A program made the position numbers and the translations under genes. From the NCBI GenBank assembly GCA_904063045.1, contig CAJFCJ010000015.1:496001-560000 (forward strand): a stretch of 64,000 nt of DNA. Reading direction: 5' to 3'. Under the pieces are notes generated by a model. It did no database searches. It was not told the origin of the DNA and worked only from the letters and a program-made list of their open reading frames with translations. Position 1 is the first letter of the stretch. The number at the start of each line of letters is the position of its first letter. Source of the DNA: Dimorphilus gyrociliatus. Lineage: Eukaryota; Annelida; Polychaeta; Dinophilidae. Shown in pieces: positions 25,401-37,600 of the stretch.

Positions 25401-28400
25401 AAATGCTGCTGTAATAGTGCAGAAAAATGTCAAACGTTTCTTGAAGCGTTTGAAATTTACTAAACTAAAAGCAGCTTGTTTAGTTATCTCAAAATTTAGT
25501 CGAATGACAATTTGTAGGCGTAAATTTCTTTCTCAAAAGAGGGCCTGTGTTGTCATACAATCAGCTTTTAGGAGATTTTCTTGCAAAAGGAGATTTTTGA
25601 CTGAAAAGAAAGCCGCCATAGTTATACAAAAAACTTTTAGAATGCATTTAAAGAAAAAGTTATATGAGAAAATGAAAAGTAGCGCAATAACAATTCAAAA
25701 AAGATACAGAGCAATAAAATTGATGAAATTGGCCAAACATCACTTTATTAGCATCCGGTCATCATGCGTGATTATTCAAAGATTTTGGAGGAATTACGTA
25801 TGGAAACGAAACAGAGAAACGGCTGCATTAATTATTCAACGATTCGTTTTAACAAATTTAATCGCTAAATCGTTTAGAAATGAATATTTGGAATTGAAAA
25901 AATGTACTATTATTGTACAATCAATCTATAGACGATGGCATCAAAGGAGAGAATATCAAAATATGAAAAGAGCAGCCGTTATCATACAATCTAATTATAG
26001 GCGTTACGCTGATAGGTGTCATTATGTCGAATTAAGAGAAGCGACTGTTTTAATTCAAAGACGCTTTAGGAGCAAAAAATGTTTGAAAGAAGAAAGAAAA
26101 AGGTTTTGTCAAATTAGGAACGGAATAATAGGAGTACAGCGATTATTTCGAATTTATTTATGGAAGAAAAAGTTATTAAGGGAATGCGGTGCGACACTAA
26201 TTCAGAGATGTTTCCGCAGATATATAGCAAGAAAGAATTTTTTGCGTTTTAAAAGTGCTGCTATATTAATTCAGTCAAATTGGCGAACATTTGCAGCTAG
26301 GAGACGGTACGAAGCAATTAGAAATGGAATTTGTAAATTTCAATTTCTCTACCGAACTTATATCTGTAGAAAGAAGTTCACTCAAGCTTTGCGCTCCTTA
26401 TCTCAACTGAAATTGGAAGAGAGACAGAAGAATGCGGCTACTAAAGTACAGTCAGCATGGCGTATGTATGCTGCCAAGAAAAGCATGTTAATTAAAAAGC
26501 AAAAAGTAGTGATATTGCAATCATTTCTCAAAATGTATATTGAACGAAAGCGTTATATTGCTAAAAAGAATTCTGCAATCATTTTGCAAAGATTTTTCCG
26601 AAACTACATGAGCAAAAGAAGAGAGAAGAATGCTATCAAAGTACAATCAATCGTTAGGTGTTTCTTGGAGAGAAAAAAATTCTTGGCGATTAGAAAGTCG
26701 ATTATTACTATTCAGACACATTTTAGAAAGAGGCTTCGACACCGAAACCTCCAGAGGGAAAGAGCCGCTCTGCAGATACAATCAGCCTGGAGGATGCATG
26801 TAAGAAGAAATAACTTTAAGCGCACTAGAGACAGTGCTATTCTTATTCAAAGAGCATTCCGAAATTGGCATAAGAATGTGGAAAATAGGAGAGCATTTGT
26901 ATTGAAAGAAGCTATGAGTGTGAAAATCCAGGCATTTTGGCGTGGTTATAGATATAGAAAAATGTTTGTCAATTATCGCCTAGCAGCAAAAACAATCCAG
27001 TCACGTTTTAGGGCTTATTCTGCCGGAAAAAAACAGCGATCCCTCTATAAATCAATGAAGAAAAGTGTAATTCTCATAGAATCGATTTGGATAAGGTACA
27101 AAGAGAAACAATATAAACAAAATCTGTGTCATCTCATGAAGCAGCATTCGGCTGCCAAAAAGATCCAAAAATGTTATAAAAGTTGGAAAAACAGACAAAA
27201 TTATCTGAGAGTAGGTGCTTGCATTGTCATTCAGTCAACTTGGAGATCAGTAGTTCAGAGACGTCAATTCATTAAACTGAAAAAAGCTACTATTGTTATA
27301 CAAAATCTTAGAAGAAGACGTTTGGCTATTAGGCGCTCTAACGAACTAGAAAGAAATGCTTTAGTTTTACAATCGTTCAGCAGAATGTATTTGGCACGAA
27401 GGAAGTTGATTAACTGGCGTCAAGCAGCGGTTGTTATTCAACGAGCTTGGAAAGCTCATATAGTTTATAAAAAGTATCACGTTCAAAGAAGTGCCGCAAT
27501 CACTATACAAAAATATCTGAGGATGAGTTTCGCTCAAAAACAATATGGGGCAACTAGAACGGCAATTATTCGTTTACAGGCCTTTTTCCGAATGTGTCAA
27601 GCCAGAAAAGAATTCAAAGAGATAGAGGAAAAGGTTGTAATTACACAATGTTGTGTCCGTCGCTTCTTAGCCAGAAATCGGAAATTAGCAATGGTATCAA
27701 ATTTCATGATTCTTTTATATTCTTCTTTTCTAAAGAAAATTACTTTTTTACTTTCAGGAGGATAAACTAAACTGTCAAAGTAGACAAAAATTGATTATAG
27801 AAACTAACCAACGACACCTGGCGGCCTTTCGAATACAGAGAGCTTACAAAAGATATCGTAAATGTCAAGCACTAGAACGACATTTGCCTGCCATAATTTG
27901 CTTACAGGTGGCGATAGGCGGTTTTTACTATTGCGCTTAATTTTAATATATTTGCCGGTTCTCTTTCAGACACATGTCAGGGGTTTCCTTGCTCGCAAAC
28001 GAGTAGAGAGGGTAAAATGGGCAGCGAATGTAATAAAACGCCACGTACGAGTGTGGCTTTTAAGACAGGAACGGGTAAAAAGAGACGCCGCCGCCAGACG
28101 AATACAGGTAAGACACGCCTTTTCTCAGCATGTTAACAGAGAACATCCCTTTATACTGTACTTTGCACATCAGGCAGTAGCTCGAGGTTATTTAGTTCGA
28201 AGAAGAAATAAAAATGACAACATAGAAACAGTAAGGGAACGTTTACAAATTGCTACGGAAAATGCCCGAGAAGAAATGACGCTTGGACGCCGAACTCGAA
28301 GCGCATTAGACTTTCTTTTATTGTGTCGAGATTTATCAAGAATATTAGACTCTCTGATCCACTTAGGTAAGAATTGATTATTTGTAAATACAAACGAATA

Positions 28401-29182
28401 TGTTAAACAAATTACCAAATTAAACATAACCTTTAAAATTTAACAGAAGTTTCGACTCGTCTCTCAGCCCTATGTTGTGAAAATTTGGCCCAAGAGAATG
28501 CAGTCCCCGTATTATATAGGCTGATAAAATGCTGCAATAGGTCCGTGCCGCATATGGAAATAATCAAGTATTGTATATCAATCTTAGTCAACTTGGTTAA
28601 GGTATAGTATTAATCTAGTTAAGTAGTAATCGAAATTTACACGATTTTTATCAACAGCATGAAAAAACGTCAGTTTATGCCTGCTATAATGAAGATATGG
28701 CCGAAACATTGGCGGAGTTAATTTGCATGTATCGCGACAAGGGCTCAATTTTTCATAAAACATGCTTGCTTTTAGGCTTAGCAGTACGGCGTTCTCAGAC
28801 CGTAACGACGGTTTGTTATCCGCAACATGACAGCTTTTTTCTTTCATTACTATTGTCCATTTTTTCCTTTTTTTATACACAGGCAATAAGAACTCAATCC
28901 CGTTTATGCGATCGGCTAAAAGCTGTCTACACTTTAATAAGGAGGCGACAGAACTTGGATGAACAGAGAAAATTTCAAAAGGCCAGATGTTCCCAATTCC
29001 TTCCGCCTGTGAAGACTAAACGTCAGAAGCGGCCTTCGAGTTCTTCTTCTTGCTCCGCTTTTGAAATACAACCGGATTGGGTCTTATCTCGAAGCTCTGT
29101 CAGAGAAATTGACGAACCAATAATGGCTATTCGATTCGTATTGAACTGTTTGGGATTGATCGATTTGGACGAAGTTGTTTAA
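19424..29182 (+). CDS. ASPM: ASPM/Asp spindle-pole protein
   Basis: 25 exons, all in phase: 19424-19597, 19672-19947, 20008-21148, 21211-21312, 21382-21531, 21583-21822, 21882-21949, 22015-22156, 22226-22356, 22413-22588, 22642-22775, 22838-22926, 22988-23105, 23173-23415, 23518-23663, 23739-23819, 23877-23924, 23981-24175, 24262-27693, 27758-27907, 27970-28107, 28174-28366, 28447-28601, 28658-28801, 28883-29182; 2721 residues. ASPM binds microtubule minus ends at spindle poles with katanin and calmodulin and orients mitotic spindles. Domains in order: ASH (about 40-150, ending [11 protein letters not shown]); a basic linker (150-530) with SP/TP sites; conserved [16 protein letters not shown] domains (about 770-905 and 985-1125, with [20 protein letters not shown]); a long run of IQ repeats (about 1130-2490); and a C-terminal helical-repeat domain ending ALNCLGL-like before DEVV. 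Exon 19 alone is 3432 bases. Exon 3 start was placed at 20008 because earlier acceptors meet a stop. Confidence 0.95.
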
Positions 29183-29317
29183 TGACAATTATTTTTTTAT
29201 GTTGACTTCTTAATATATACACGTGTATATATTTATATATACTTTTTATTCGACTATGAGTATCATCTGCATACATCCAAATATATTTGATGTAAAAACA
29301 TACAGACGTATACACGA

Positions 29318-29318
29318 C

Positions 29319-29350
<32 letters not shown>

Positions 29351-29351
29351 T
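29318..29351. repeat. (TA)n microsatellite
   Basis: TA run with a single ACATA interruption, downstream of the ASPM stop codon. Confidence 0.85.
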
Positions 29352-29884
29352 TGTGCATGTGTTCATTAATCTATCCATTCATAATGTATAAATATGTAAT
29401 TATACACAAATGTAAGTTATAAGTAAAACCAAACTTCTAGTTTTCATTATATAAATAAATGCATATACTGTACATGTTATTTATATATATATATATATGT
29501 ATAAAAGTAAATATGCGTTTACTGCAATGGATTAAGGGACTGCTTATACAAAACTACACTACGCTTTTATTATATATATTTATTTATTTATCTATATATT
29601 GCAGCTATATATATTGGAACCATATATATACTGCTCAGAAAAGTGCGAAACGAAGAAAAAGGAAAGCAAATACGACAATTTTTATTCGCTTAACGAATGC
29701 TATAAATATATGTCCCGTTCCGCAACGCAGCGCTAATCAATTATATAAATGAGCAGTTTTCATTTAATATGTATAGTCATGCCGGCCGTATCGGTAGCAG
29801 GTGTAAAATGATTAGGTTTTGGCTAAATTTTTAGTGAGAAAGTCTCTAGTGATCGCGGCCTATATTCGAGGGTGATTGATATAA

Positions 29885-29893
29885 AGGTGGCGC
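29885..29893 (+). promoter_or_regulatory. CTCF-like core AGGTGGCGC
   Basis: Exact AGGTGGCGC in the GC-richer island between ASPM and the C1orf21-like gene, followed by GACTGCC. Motif match only. Confidence 0.35.
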
Positions 29894-30178
29894 GACTGCC
29901 AGCATAGTTGCAAGCCAGGCGCATTTGCGAGGGTGCGACGAGAAAGAAAGTACGATTGTTTCCGCTTCCCTCTCAAAACAACTTACTGGTATTAATAGAA
30001 TTAGTTTTCAGGGAAGAAAGTGGATAACTTTAAGAAAAAGAATAGAAATGAGGTAAAAGTAAAGAGTCTTAAAAGAAAAGCTTGTTAAAAAAACAAAGTA
30101 AAGTGACAGTAGTTCGATCGATCGATCATTGTATTTAAACTAAACTGTAGATATATAAGTGTGCTTCTATGGTGTTTG

Positions 30179-30420
30179 ACATATATATATATAAATATAT
30201 ACAGGTATATATATATATATATATATATACATGTGTATTCATGTAAATGTGTATAATTTAACTATATCTCTTACTATATGATAGAAATATACAGCATATA
30301 AAAATGCACTGGTAGTATATATACAGTATATACAGTATATATATATATATACTGTATATATATATATATATCTACATATGCATATGCTGTATAATACATA
30401 TACGTATGTGTATTTATCTG
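30179..30420. repeat. TA repeat with palindromic TACAGTATATACAGTA-type core
   Basis: Two TA blocks. The second (about 30315-30372) is nearly palindromic, with two TACAGTA words on the left mirrored by TACTGTA on the right around a TA core, so it could form a hairpin or cruciform. Confidence 0.8.
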
Positions 30421-30645
30421 TACGTATATATTCTTGTTTTTTTCGGTTTCTTAGTCCATGAAAGCAAAATTTAGGTCGTTAGGAGATATATGTATTTTAT
30501 ACTGTACTCTGTTTAGTCATATATTCTCTTCGAAAAAATGTTTTACAGGTTTTTGCATGAACCCTTTAAAATATTTATTTCGGTTTAGAAACACATATGT
30601 TCTTGGCAGGACAAGATGTACAGTCTGAAATTGTTGCAATGTGTG

Positions 30646-31172
30646 ATGGGATGTGGTCAGTCTCAGAATAAAGCACGTGTCGACAACGACGACAGAATTA
30701 CCAAATCTAAAAGGGTTGACAAGAAGCAAAGTCAACGTAAGTGTCTTTTCTTCTTTCTCGTTTTTTTCATTTTCATTTTTTTTGCTTTAATTTTTAATAC
30801 CTGCTTTCCTTTCTTGCTAATATATATTTGGCAGCAATGTATATTACTAATCAATATTCATTAATGCAGTATTGCGGTCGACATTAATAAGCTATATGTT
30901 TTTCTTCATTTTTTAATAGCGAGCAATTCAAGTACTAATCAAACTGAATCGAGCGCGACCTCGAGTAGAAGAATATTTCAGGAAACGCTTAACAAGCCTA
31001 TAGCGCAACGCAAGTGAGTTATTAATTCAACAAAAAAAAAATTATCTAATCAATATCGAATGAGCGCCATCTGTTGTATTTCAGCGTCATGACAAACAGC
31101 CAAATAGAGTTCTTCAGAATGCTCGATGAAAAGGTCGAACAAGGCCGTGATTATGAAGATGTAACAAATTGA
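30646..31172 (+). CDS. C1orf21-like small N-myristoylated protein
   Basis: Exons 30646-30736, 30920-31013 and 31085-31172 give 90 residues. The N-terminus MGCGQSQNK carries a myristoylation glycine and a palmitoylatable cysteine, so the protein should sit on membranes. The C-terminus SQIEFFRMLDEKVEQGRDY matches the end of human C1orf21 (SQQEFFRMLDEKIEKGRDY), with a variable Ser/Thr/Asn-rich middle. I chose ATG 30646 over the in-frame ATG 30616 because only the former exposes MGC. Function of the family is poorly known. Exon phases agree, and AATAAA follows at 31299. An AGATGGCGC core on the minus strand lies in intron 2. Confidence 0.85.
31064..31072 (-). promoter_or_regulatory. CTCF-like core AGATGGCGC in C1orf21-like intron 2
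   Basis: The plus strand reads GCGCCATCT, 12 bases before the acceptor of exon 3. The reverse complement is preceded by C, matching YAGRKGGCR. Confidence 0.3.
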
Positions 31173-31385
31173 TTAAATTCAAGGAATGTTTTAATCTCCT
31201 GCATTTAGGGTGTCATATGGCTTGCATAAAACTGTATTCCAAGAAACAAGTGTAGTACTAATATCGAAAGGAAAATTGTCTAGAAACGTGATGATTATAA
31301 TAAAACATTATATAACATTTATTTTTTACAAATATACTGTATACATGCATGTATATATGCTGTATACGAATATATATATGTGTGC

Positions 31386-31423
<38 letters not shown>

Positions 31424-31664
31424 ATTTATCATATACTGTATATACAGTCTATGTGTTAGACATATATACTATGCTTATGAATTGTATATATGAATACAAT
31501 ACATATGCTGCATATGCATAGTTACCCATATATGCACACATAGGCATCTAAATGCTATATAGTACATAAATGAATATGTGTGTATATATAAGGCGCGATG
31601 TTCTCTAACTGTTATAATATCATCGGTGGTTTAAAGCTAAAGATCAATTTCAAGCATTCTTTTG
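31173..31664. other. Spacer between convergent C1orf21-like and KCC genes
   Basis: Mostly TA-rich sequence, including a long TA run at about 31370-31420 and TACTGTATACATGCATG-like words. AATAAA at 31299 fits the plus-strand gene. Confidence 0.5.
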
Positions 31665-34600
31665 TTAAGAGTAAATCGTTACAACCTCCTTTCCGCTTCC
31701 ACGCACCATGAGGACTCTATCTAAGCCCTCTGTTAGTGCCTCTAGATACTCCATGTCTACATAAATTGAACGGAGATTGGATAAATATCTTTAATAAATC
31801 AGATTGAAGATATAAATCACTTACAATTCTCTTCTGCTGATAATTTAGCAGGTGGGGCTGGAAAATTGATGATAACGAGCTTAGCGTCTCCAGACTTAGA
31901 GCGAATCGCTTCGTTCAATTTAATCGCTGTATGCATTCTCATAAGTTTACCTTCGTGATCAGATCTATAATAGAAAAGAGGCTCTGGGTTAGAACCTAGT
32001 TCAATATGTAAATTAAAAATTATTACAGTTTTTGAGTGCTCATTTTCTGCTGAATTTCCTCCAATTCACTCGGTGAAAATGTAAAGTGAACTTTATTTTT
32101 ATCGTCATCACTGTCATCTGTAGGATTTAAATTGGAGGCGCCGCTAGGAGGCAATTTTAATGTATCCATTTCAATTTTTATGCTCTCTTCACTTTTTTCT
32201 GTTTTTGAAGTCGAACGAGATGAGCGAAATTTTTCCCTAAGAGATTCTCTTCGAGTTTTACTCTCACTGCCCTCTTTCCTCTTTGCAGTGGGCGAGTCGG
32301 ATAGCTTAGCTAAATGACTCGAGTCGACAATTTCCTGTATCTATTGAAAGGGAAAAAAGATGAAAGATTAGAATGAAAAGAATAGGAAAGGTTTCCATTC
32401 TCTATTTAATTTTTATTTTGATAGAAAAATCTATGACTAGTCATTGGAATAATAATAAATCAAAATAAAAACAGTTCTCATTTCATTGAAGAAAAACAAA
32501 GAGAATGGGAAAAGAAAAAGGTTCTGGAAATGTGAGAAGTTTAGATACTGTAATTAAAATGAGCTTGTGTGGTAGATCTTTTCTAAGAAGGTAATTAAAA
32601 ATTATAGCATAACTAAAAACAGAAGCAGAATACTAGCACACTTCGAAATCAACTTGCTGACAAATACTGACTAATTAGATGCTATTCGAGAATCCCGAAA
32701 GCATGGAATCTATTAGTTCTAGCATATTACTGTTACTGACTAAATAAAAAAGGAAAAATGAGAGATAGAAGTCAGTATTCGACAGTGGCGTCTTACGGTG
32801 ATAGCGGGAGTTTGTAAAGCTGTTAAAGAGGTTCGTCTTCGGGAGTGTTGCACTATATTCTGCGTACAAAAATAGCTTGTTGCAACGATTAACATGCCCA
32901 CCCTAAACACATAATTTAAAGCTTTTTGTACAAAAGTAAACAACGAGCAATAAACAGCCATTTGAAAAAAAAACGTCATGAAAGGCCTTGAAAATCACCA
33001 CAGCCGACAGATGACACTTCAAGCTAGATCGATTATCGAGGTTAATCAGCGGTTGAAAACGCAAAATTATATTGTTAATAAGGTTAGGTAACAATCTCAT
33101 CAGCACTTTTCCATTATGAACCTGCTTAATACTACAAATCGAGCTGGACAAACCTGGGTTAAGCTGGGTCTAGAAGTTCGTCGTGGAACCATCTGAATAA
33201 AATTATTATCTACAGATCATTTGCAATTTTTTGAGCGTTTCGAATATATAGAAATACTATAGAAATACTATACAGTAAGTAAATCTTTGCATTGGCGATC
33301 AATAATTTTGCCTGAGACGGTAAATGTTCAATTGCTTTCAGCCTAACTTAACTGCTGAAGGCTCCAGGATATCTATATATTGCTATTGTTAGTTTCCCAC
33401 AGCAGAAAATACATAGCTATTTACATATACATTTATATTTATATACAATATATATGTGTAAATATAGCTCCAGAGATGTATATATACAAATATATTTGAA
33501 AATTCCAGCTATATTTAGCTGTAGAATATTTTAGAAATATATGACCATTTATCAATCTGAGCCTTTTTTTGTTCTACAAATAAATATATATGTAGGACAA
33601 GAAAAAAAATTAAATATATATATAGAAATGCTTTATAACAAGCTCCAGTGCAACATATTTTCGTATTCCTTATAAGACTAGCGATAATCTCTTATTTACA
33701 TGGAAAAATTGTCTGTTCTGCAAATAACACAGCTATATCTTAGAAATCTATATTAGTTCGTACACCAAATCAACAAAGATAGCTGAACTTTGATTGAAAA
33801 AAGCGAACAAAACACAAAAGAATAATATATGCAAAGGTATTGACGACTTTTGTGAATTGCTGTGTCAGTGCTTTGTATATCTCAGCTTTTGATTTTATTA
33901 CTGTTGTCTAAACACATACGTTGAGGTAAATAACAATAGAAGTAACTTTTGCCAGTAAATACTATAATAAGGGATTATCATTTTCATTTTCAGTGTTATT
34001 AGCCTTTCAATCTATTACAGCACATTCGACGTTTTCTGGTAATGTTTCAATGGAAAATGATCAAATTTTTTTTGATGATTATTCGCTTTTAAAAAAGAAA
34101 CAGCCAAATGTTAAAATCGAAAAGAAAATCAATATAAAAAAATTTTTATGCCTACATCTCACAATTCTCATAGGAACTGAATCTAAGAAATAGTAAAGTA
34201 GTCACCTTAACCAAATTGTTATAAAATAATAAAAGGCAATCATCTCCATAGTAATACAGGTTTAGCGAGCTGCTTGTTGATAAACGAACAAACAAAAATA
34301 GCAAACGTAAATCCTTTGCTGAATTTAAATAACCTTTTATAGAAAATCAAATTGAAAAAATCGTTCGAACAATTTTCTATTTATATTGAAAGAGTATTAA
34401 GCTTCGAGAGTTGTTTCTCTCGATTATTTAATTGAAACCATCCCTATTTATCTAAACACTTGGGCTCCTTCAGAAAAACAAGTAGCGTTATAAACGATAG
34501 ATAAGAAATTTAAGGATATAATTTATATTTTTTGCAAAAGCTTCCGTTTGCCGTCAATAAAAATCTCGTGACCAATCGTTCGTGGGCAAACTGTAAACTT

Positions 34601-37600
34601 TGTATAAAATTTGATTTAACACAATTCCTTATACTTTACACGTTATAGTTAACTGAGTGCTACGAATTTACACTCAGCTATTAATGCTGTATACATATAG
34701 AGTATTTTAAGGGTACATATGAAATATAGATATAAATACAAATATATATAGATATATATATATTTATATTAATATACTATATACAGTATATATATATATA
34801 TTCATATAAATAAATAAATAAATATATAAATATATATATAAAATTTATATGATTACATATATACACTATATACTCTTCACTGTATACTATCAAATATATA
34901 TATATTTGTTACGCATAGATAGATTCCTGAGGCCATATAAATTAAATTTGTTTGTAAGATTATCCCATCATAAAACATATTTAGAAGACATTGAGAGATG
35001 AAATATGAAACAACAAGATATAAAGAAAATATATGTTTCAAATATTTCACAACGGCATCTTGACAGTGCAAAAAAAAACAGATTAAAAGATTACATGCTT
35101 GCGCCAAGTGAAATTTTTTTTTTGTAGATTTTTAATAGATACAGTATATATTACCCTTCGTCGAAAGTCCTGTAAATAATCGAAGGAAGATAGTCAACAG
35201 GTATTATTACTACGCACATATATATATATCTATATATATATATATACATAATGAGGTTTGAAGGCACGCGACCTGATAGGCATCCTAATCAAAACAGGTT
35301 ACAAAAACGCTCAAAGCTAATAAAGAAGCGTCTCTTGAGCGTCAAATAAACAATTCAACCTAAACTTACTTACCGTTTTTTGCTTGGACATATGTAACTC
35401 TCTCAGCATTTCAGCTCTTTTCTCCATATCAAGCGTTCTCTCCACGGTGTAGGCCGATATATCATTATCATACTGTAGATAGACAACAGCTTATACCAAG
35501 AGTAATATAAATAATAGCTTTACCATTTCTTCTACAAATACTTCCGCTGAAATACGTAGCTGATATAAAAAGGTTTGTAAATCCTTTTTTAACTGTATAC
35601 TATTGTCTGTCATCTCTGTTTTCAATAAAATATTCTCTTTAGAATATATAAATAAATAAAAGAGCCTAAACAAACGAGCAACTGTAAATATTCTAATTTT
35701 GCATTGCTTCCAAACTTTATGCTGCTGCAGTAGGAAAGAGAGTAAGATGAGCATTCCACCATCGTGAACTATCCACCAAACGTCGATAGTACCGTTACTT
35801 CTTTCGAAATTCGATGGAAAACTATTTATTCCTCTCGGTACAAGTAAGGCGAGTTCCTTAGCTGTCACAGCCTTTACAGTATCTAAAATTACAGAAAAGC
35901 GTTAAATATCACGAATATTTGAAATTGATCTTATTAATTCAAATAGTCGCTTAGTACAAATCAATACACATAGCCCTGATCAGCTAGAAAGCCCATATGT
36001 AGATCGCAGAGTGGCCTTTTTATTAGATATACCACCTGAGCACGTCGTCAGCCTTTTTATGGTCAGTTTTTCGTCTTACAAAACAACTAATTTGTATAAA
36101 TCTATGAAACCTTTTTAAGAGACTTTCTTTTTCAATTAAAAAATTTATTCCCTCACCTAGGAAGACTTTCCAAGATCTTTCTTCCGTAGAATTTCTCCAC
36201 CCGTAAGGCCAACCAACCATAACAGTATTGTGTCGTAAACCACCTAATCCAATTGTTTGTACTCTGTCAGAATAAAGTATCATTTAGAATAAACTATCTC
36301 AAGCTTACTAGATCAAGTAATACTCACAAATTATTTAAACCCTCGGTTATATCCTTTGTTACAAGAATTTTAGCGAACCCCTTGACCTTCTCTTCTTTAA
36401 GGACATCTCTTAAAATCTGAAAAATAAAAAATCTCGAAAATAGATAATTTACCAGCGAAGACAGAATTTTGTAAACCTGCTTGGCTTCTTCAGCATCCTG
36501 AGCTCGTTCAATAAAATCCCCTTCTAGTACGGCGGCTACCACGGTTAATCCCTTGCCTAAATATACAAGAAGATGTTAGAAAATTGCAAATGTGGTAGAA
36601 AATGTCAGTTTGTAGCCTCGAATCGTGGTAAAAAAAAAACCTCACAAATTTTTAGTAAACCAAAACACACCTGCTTTGAGTTGGCTTGCAAAGGAGAATA
36701 TTCGTGGGTATTTTAGTGTTAAATCTTGATTTATTTTGCATAGTACTAAAACTTGAGGTCGCCAATTTTTTGTATGTGGATCGCATTCATCTAATTTTAA
36801 CAAAGCTTTTTGAGCAGCTGATAACGACAAACCAGTGATGCTATCGCCCCATTCCTTCTCACTACTGTAAGGAGAAAATTCGATATGTTTGCACTTTAAT
36901 AGAACTGAATGTACTAAGACCCACCCTTTATATTCAACGTATTTGTATATAAAAGCACCGATAGCGAAAGCAGCAAGAGCAAAGTACCAGCCAGCCATTA
37001 TTGAAAGAGCCAGATTCAAAGCAACTCCTAACAAAGACAGTGTCCAGTGGTAATACTTGAAACGAGGCCTCCAATTTGGGGTTTTCAATAGGGTTTGTAG
37101 TACACAGGTTAAATTAACAAACCCATAGCACATTAGAAAACAACTGAAAATAGACAAATAAAAGCTTTTTAATTCCATTCTGTCACGTTTGACAAACATA
37201 CACATCGATTACGGGAGCAACGCCTTCAAGTTTTGCTATAAGGATTCCAGCTTCAGCGATAATTGTTGTTAGTAACAAAGCTCTTAACGGTTCGCCTTTC
37301 TTTGTTGTCACCTTGAAAACATCTAGAAATGGAATAATGTTATCTCGAGCGATCGCCTGAAGTAATCTTGGTGCACTCGTAAGGCACTGTAGAGCAGCGC
37401 CAAGTGTCGAACAGAATGCCCCAACTAATATCACCCAAGGATGTGGCCATGCCAATTTCGCCACAAGTAAACTTCCTCCAAGACTCTCACCAAACCTAAT
37501 TTTATTTGTACATAATTGATCGATAATATATGATATAGGTGAAAATATAAAGTACTCTGTACTGACTTATCTCGAAGCAAAGCGCCTTCGGCTGTTGCGC

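Larger units (their letters stand above)
29183..30645. other. Intergenic region with TA repeats and a GC-richer island
   Basis: TA microsatellites fill 29.2-29.6 kb and 30.2-30.4 kb. Between them, about 29.77-29.96 kb, base composition rises and holds AGGTGGCGC (29885). This may be the promoter or a non-coding first exon of the following C1orf21-like gene. Open frames in the TA blocks are translations of repeats. Confidence 0.45.

Noticed and set aside
36642-37205. Reading 36642-37205 as one continuous exon
   Set aside because: It runs through a 60-base intron with GT-AG ends. KCC similarity breaks exactly across that stretch and at both ends.
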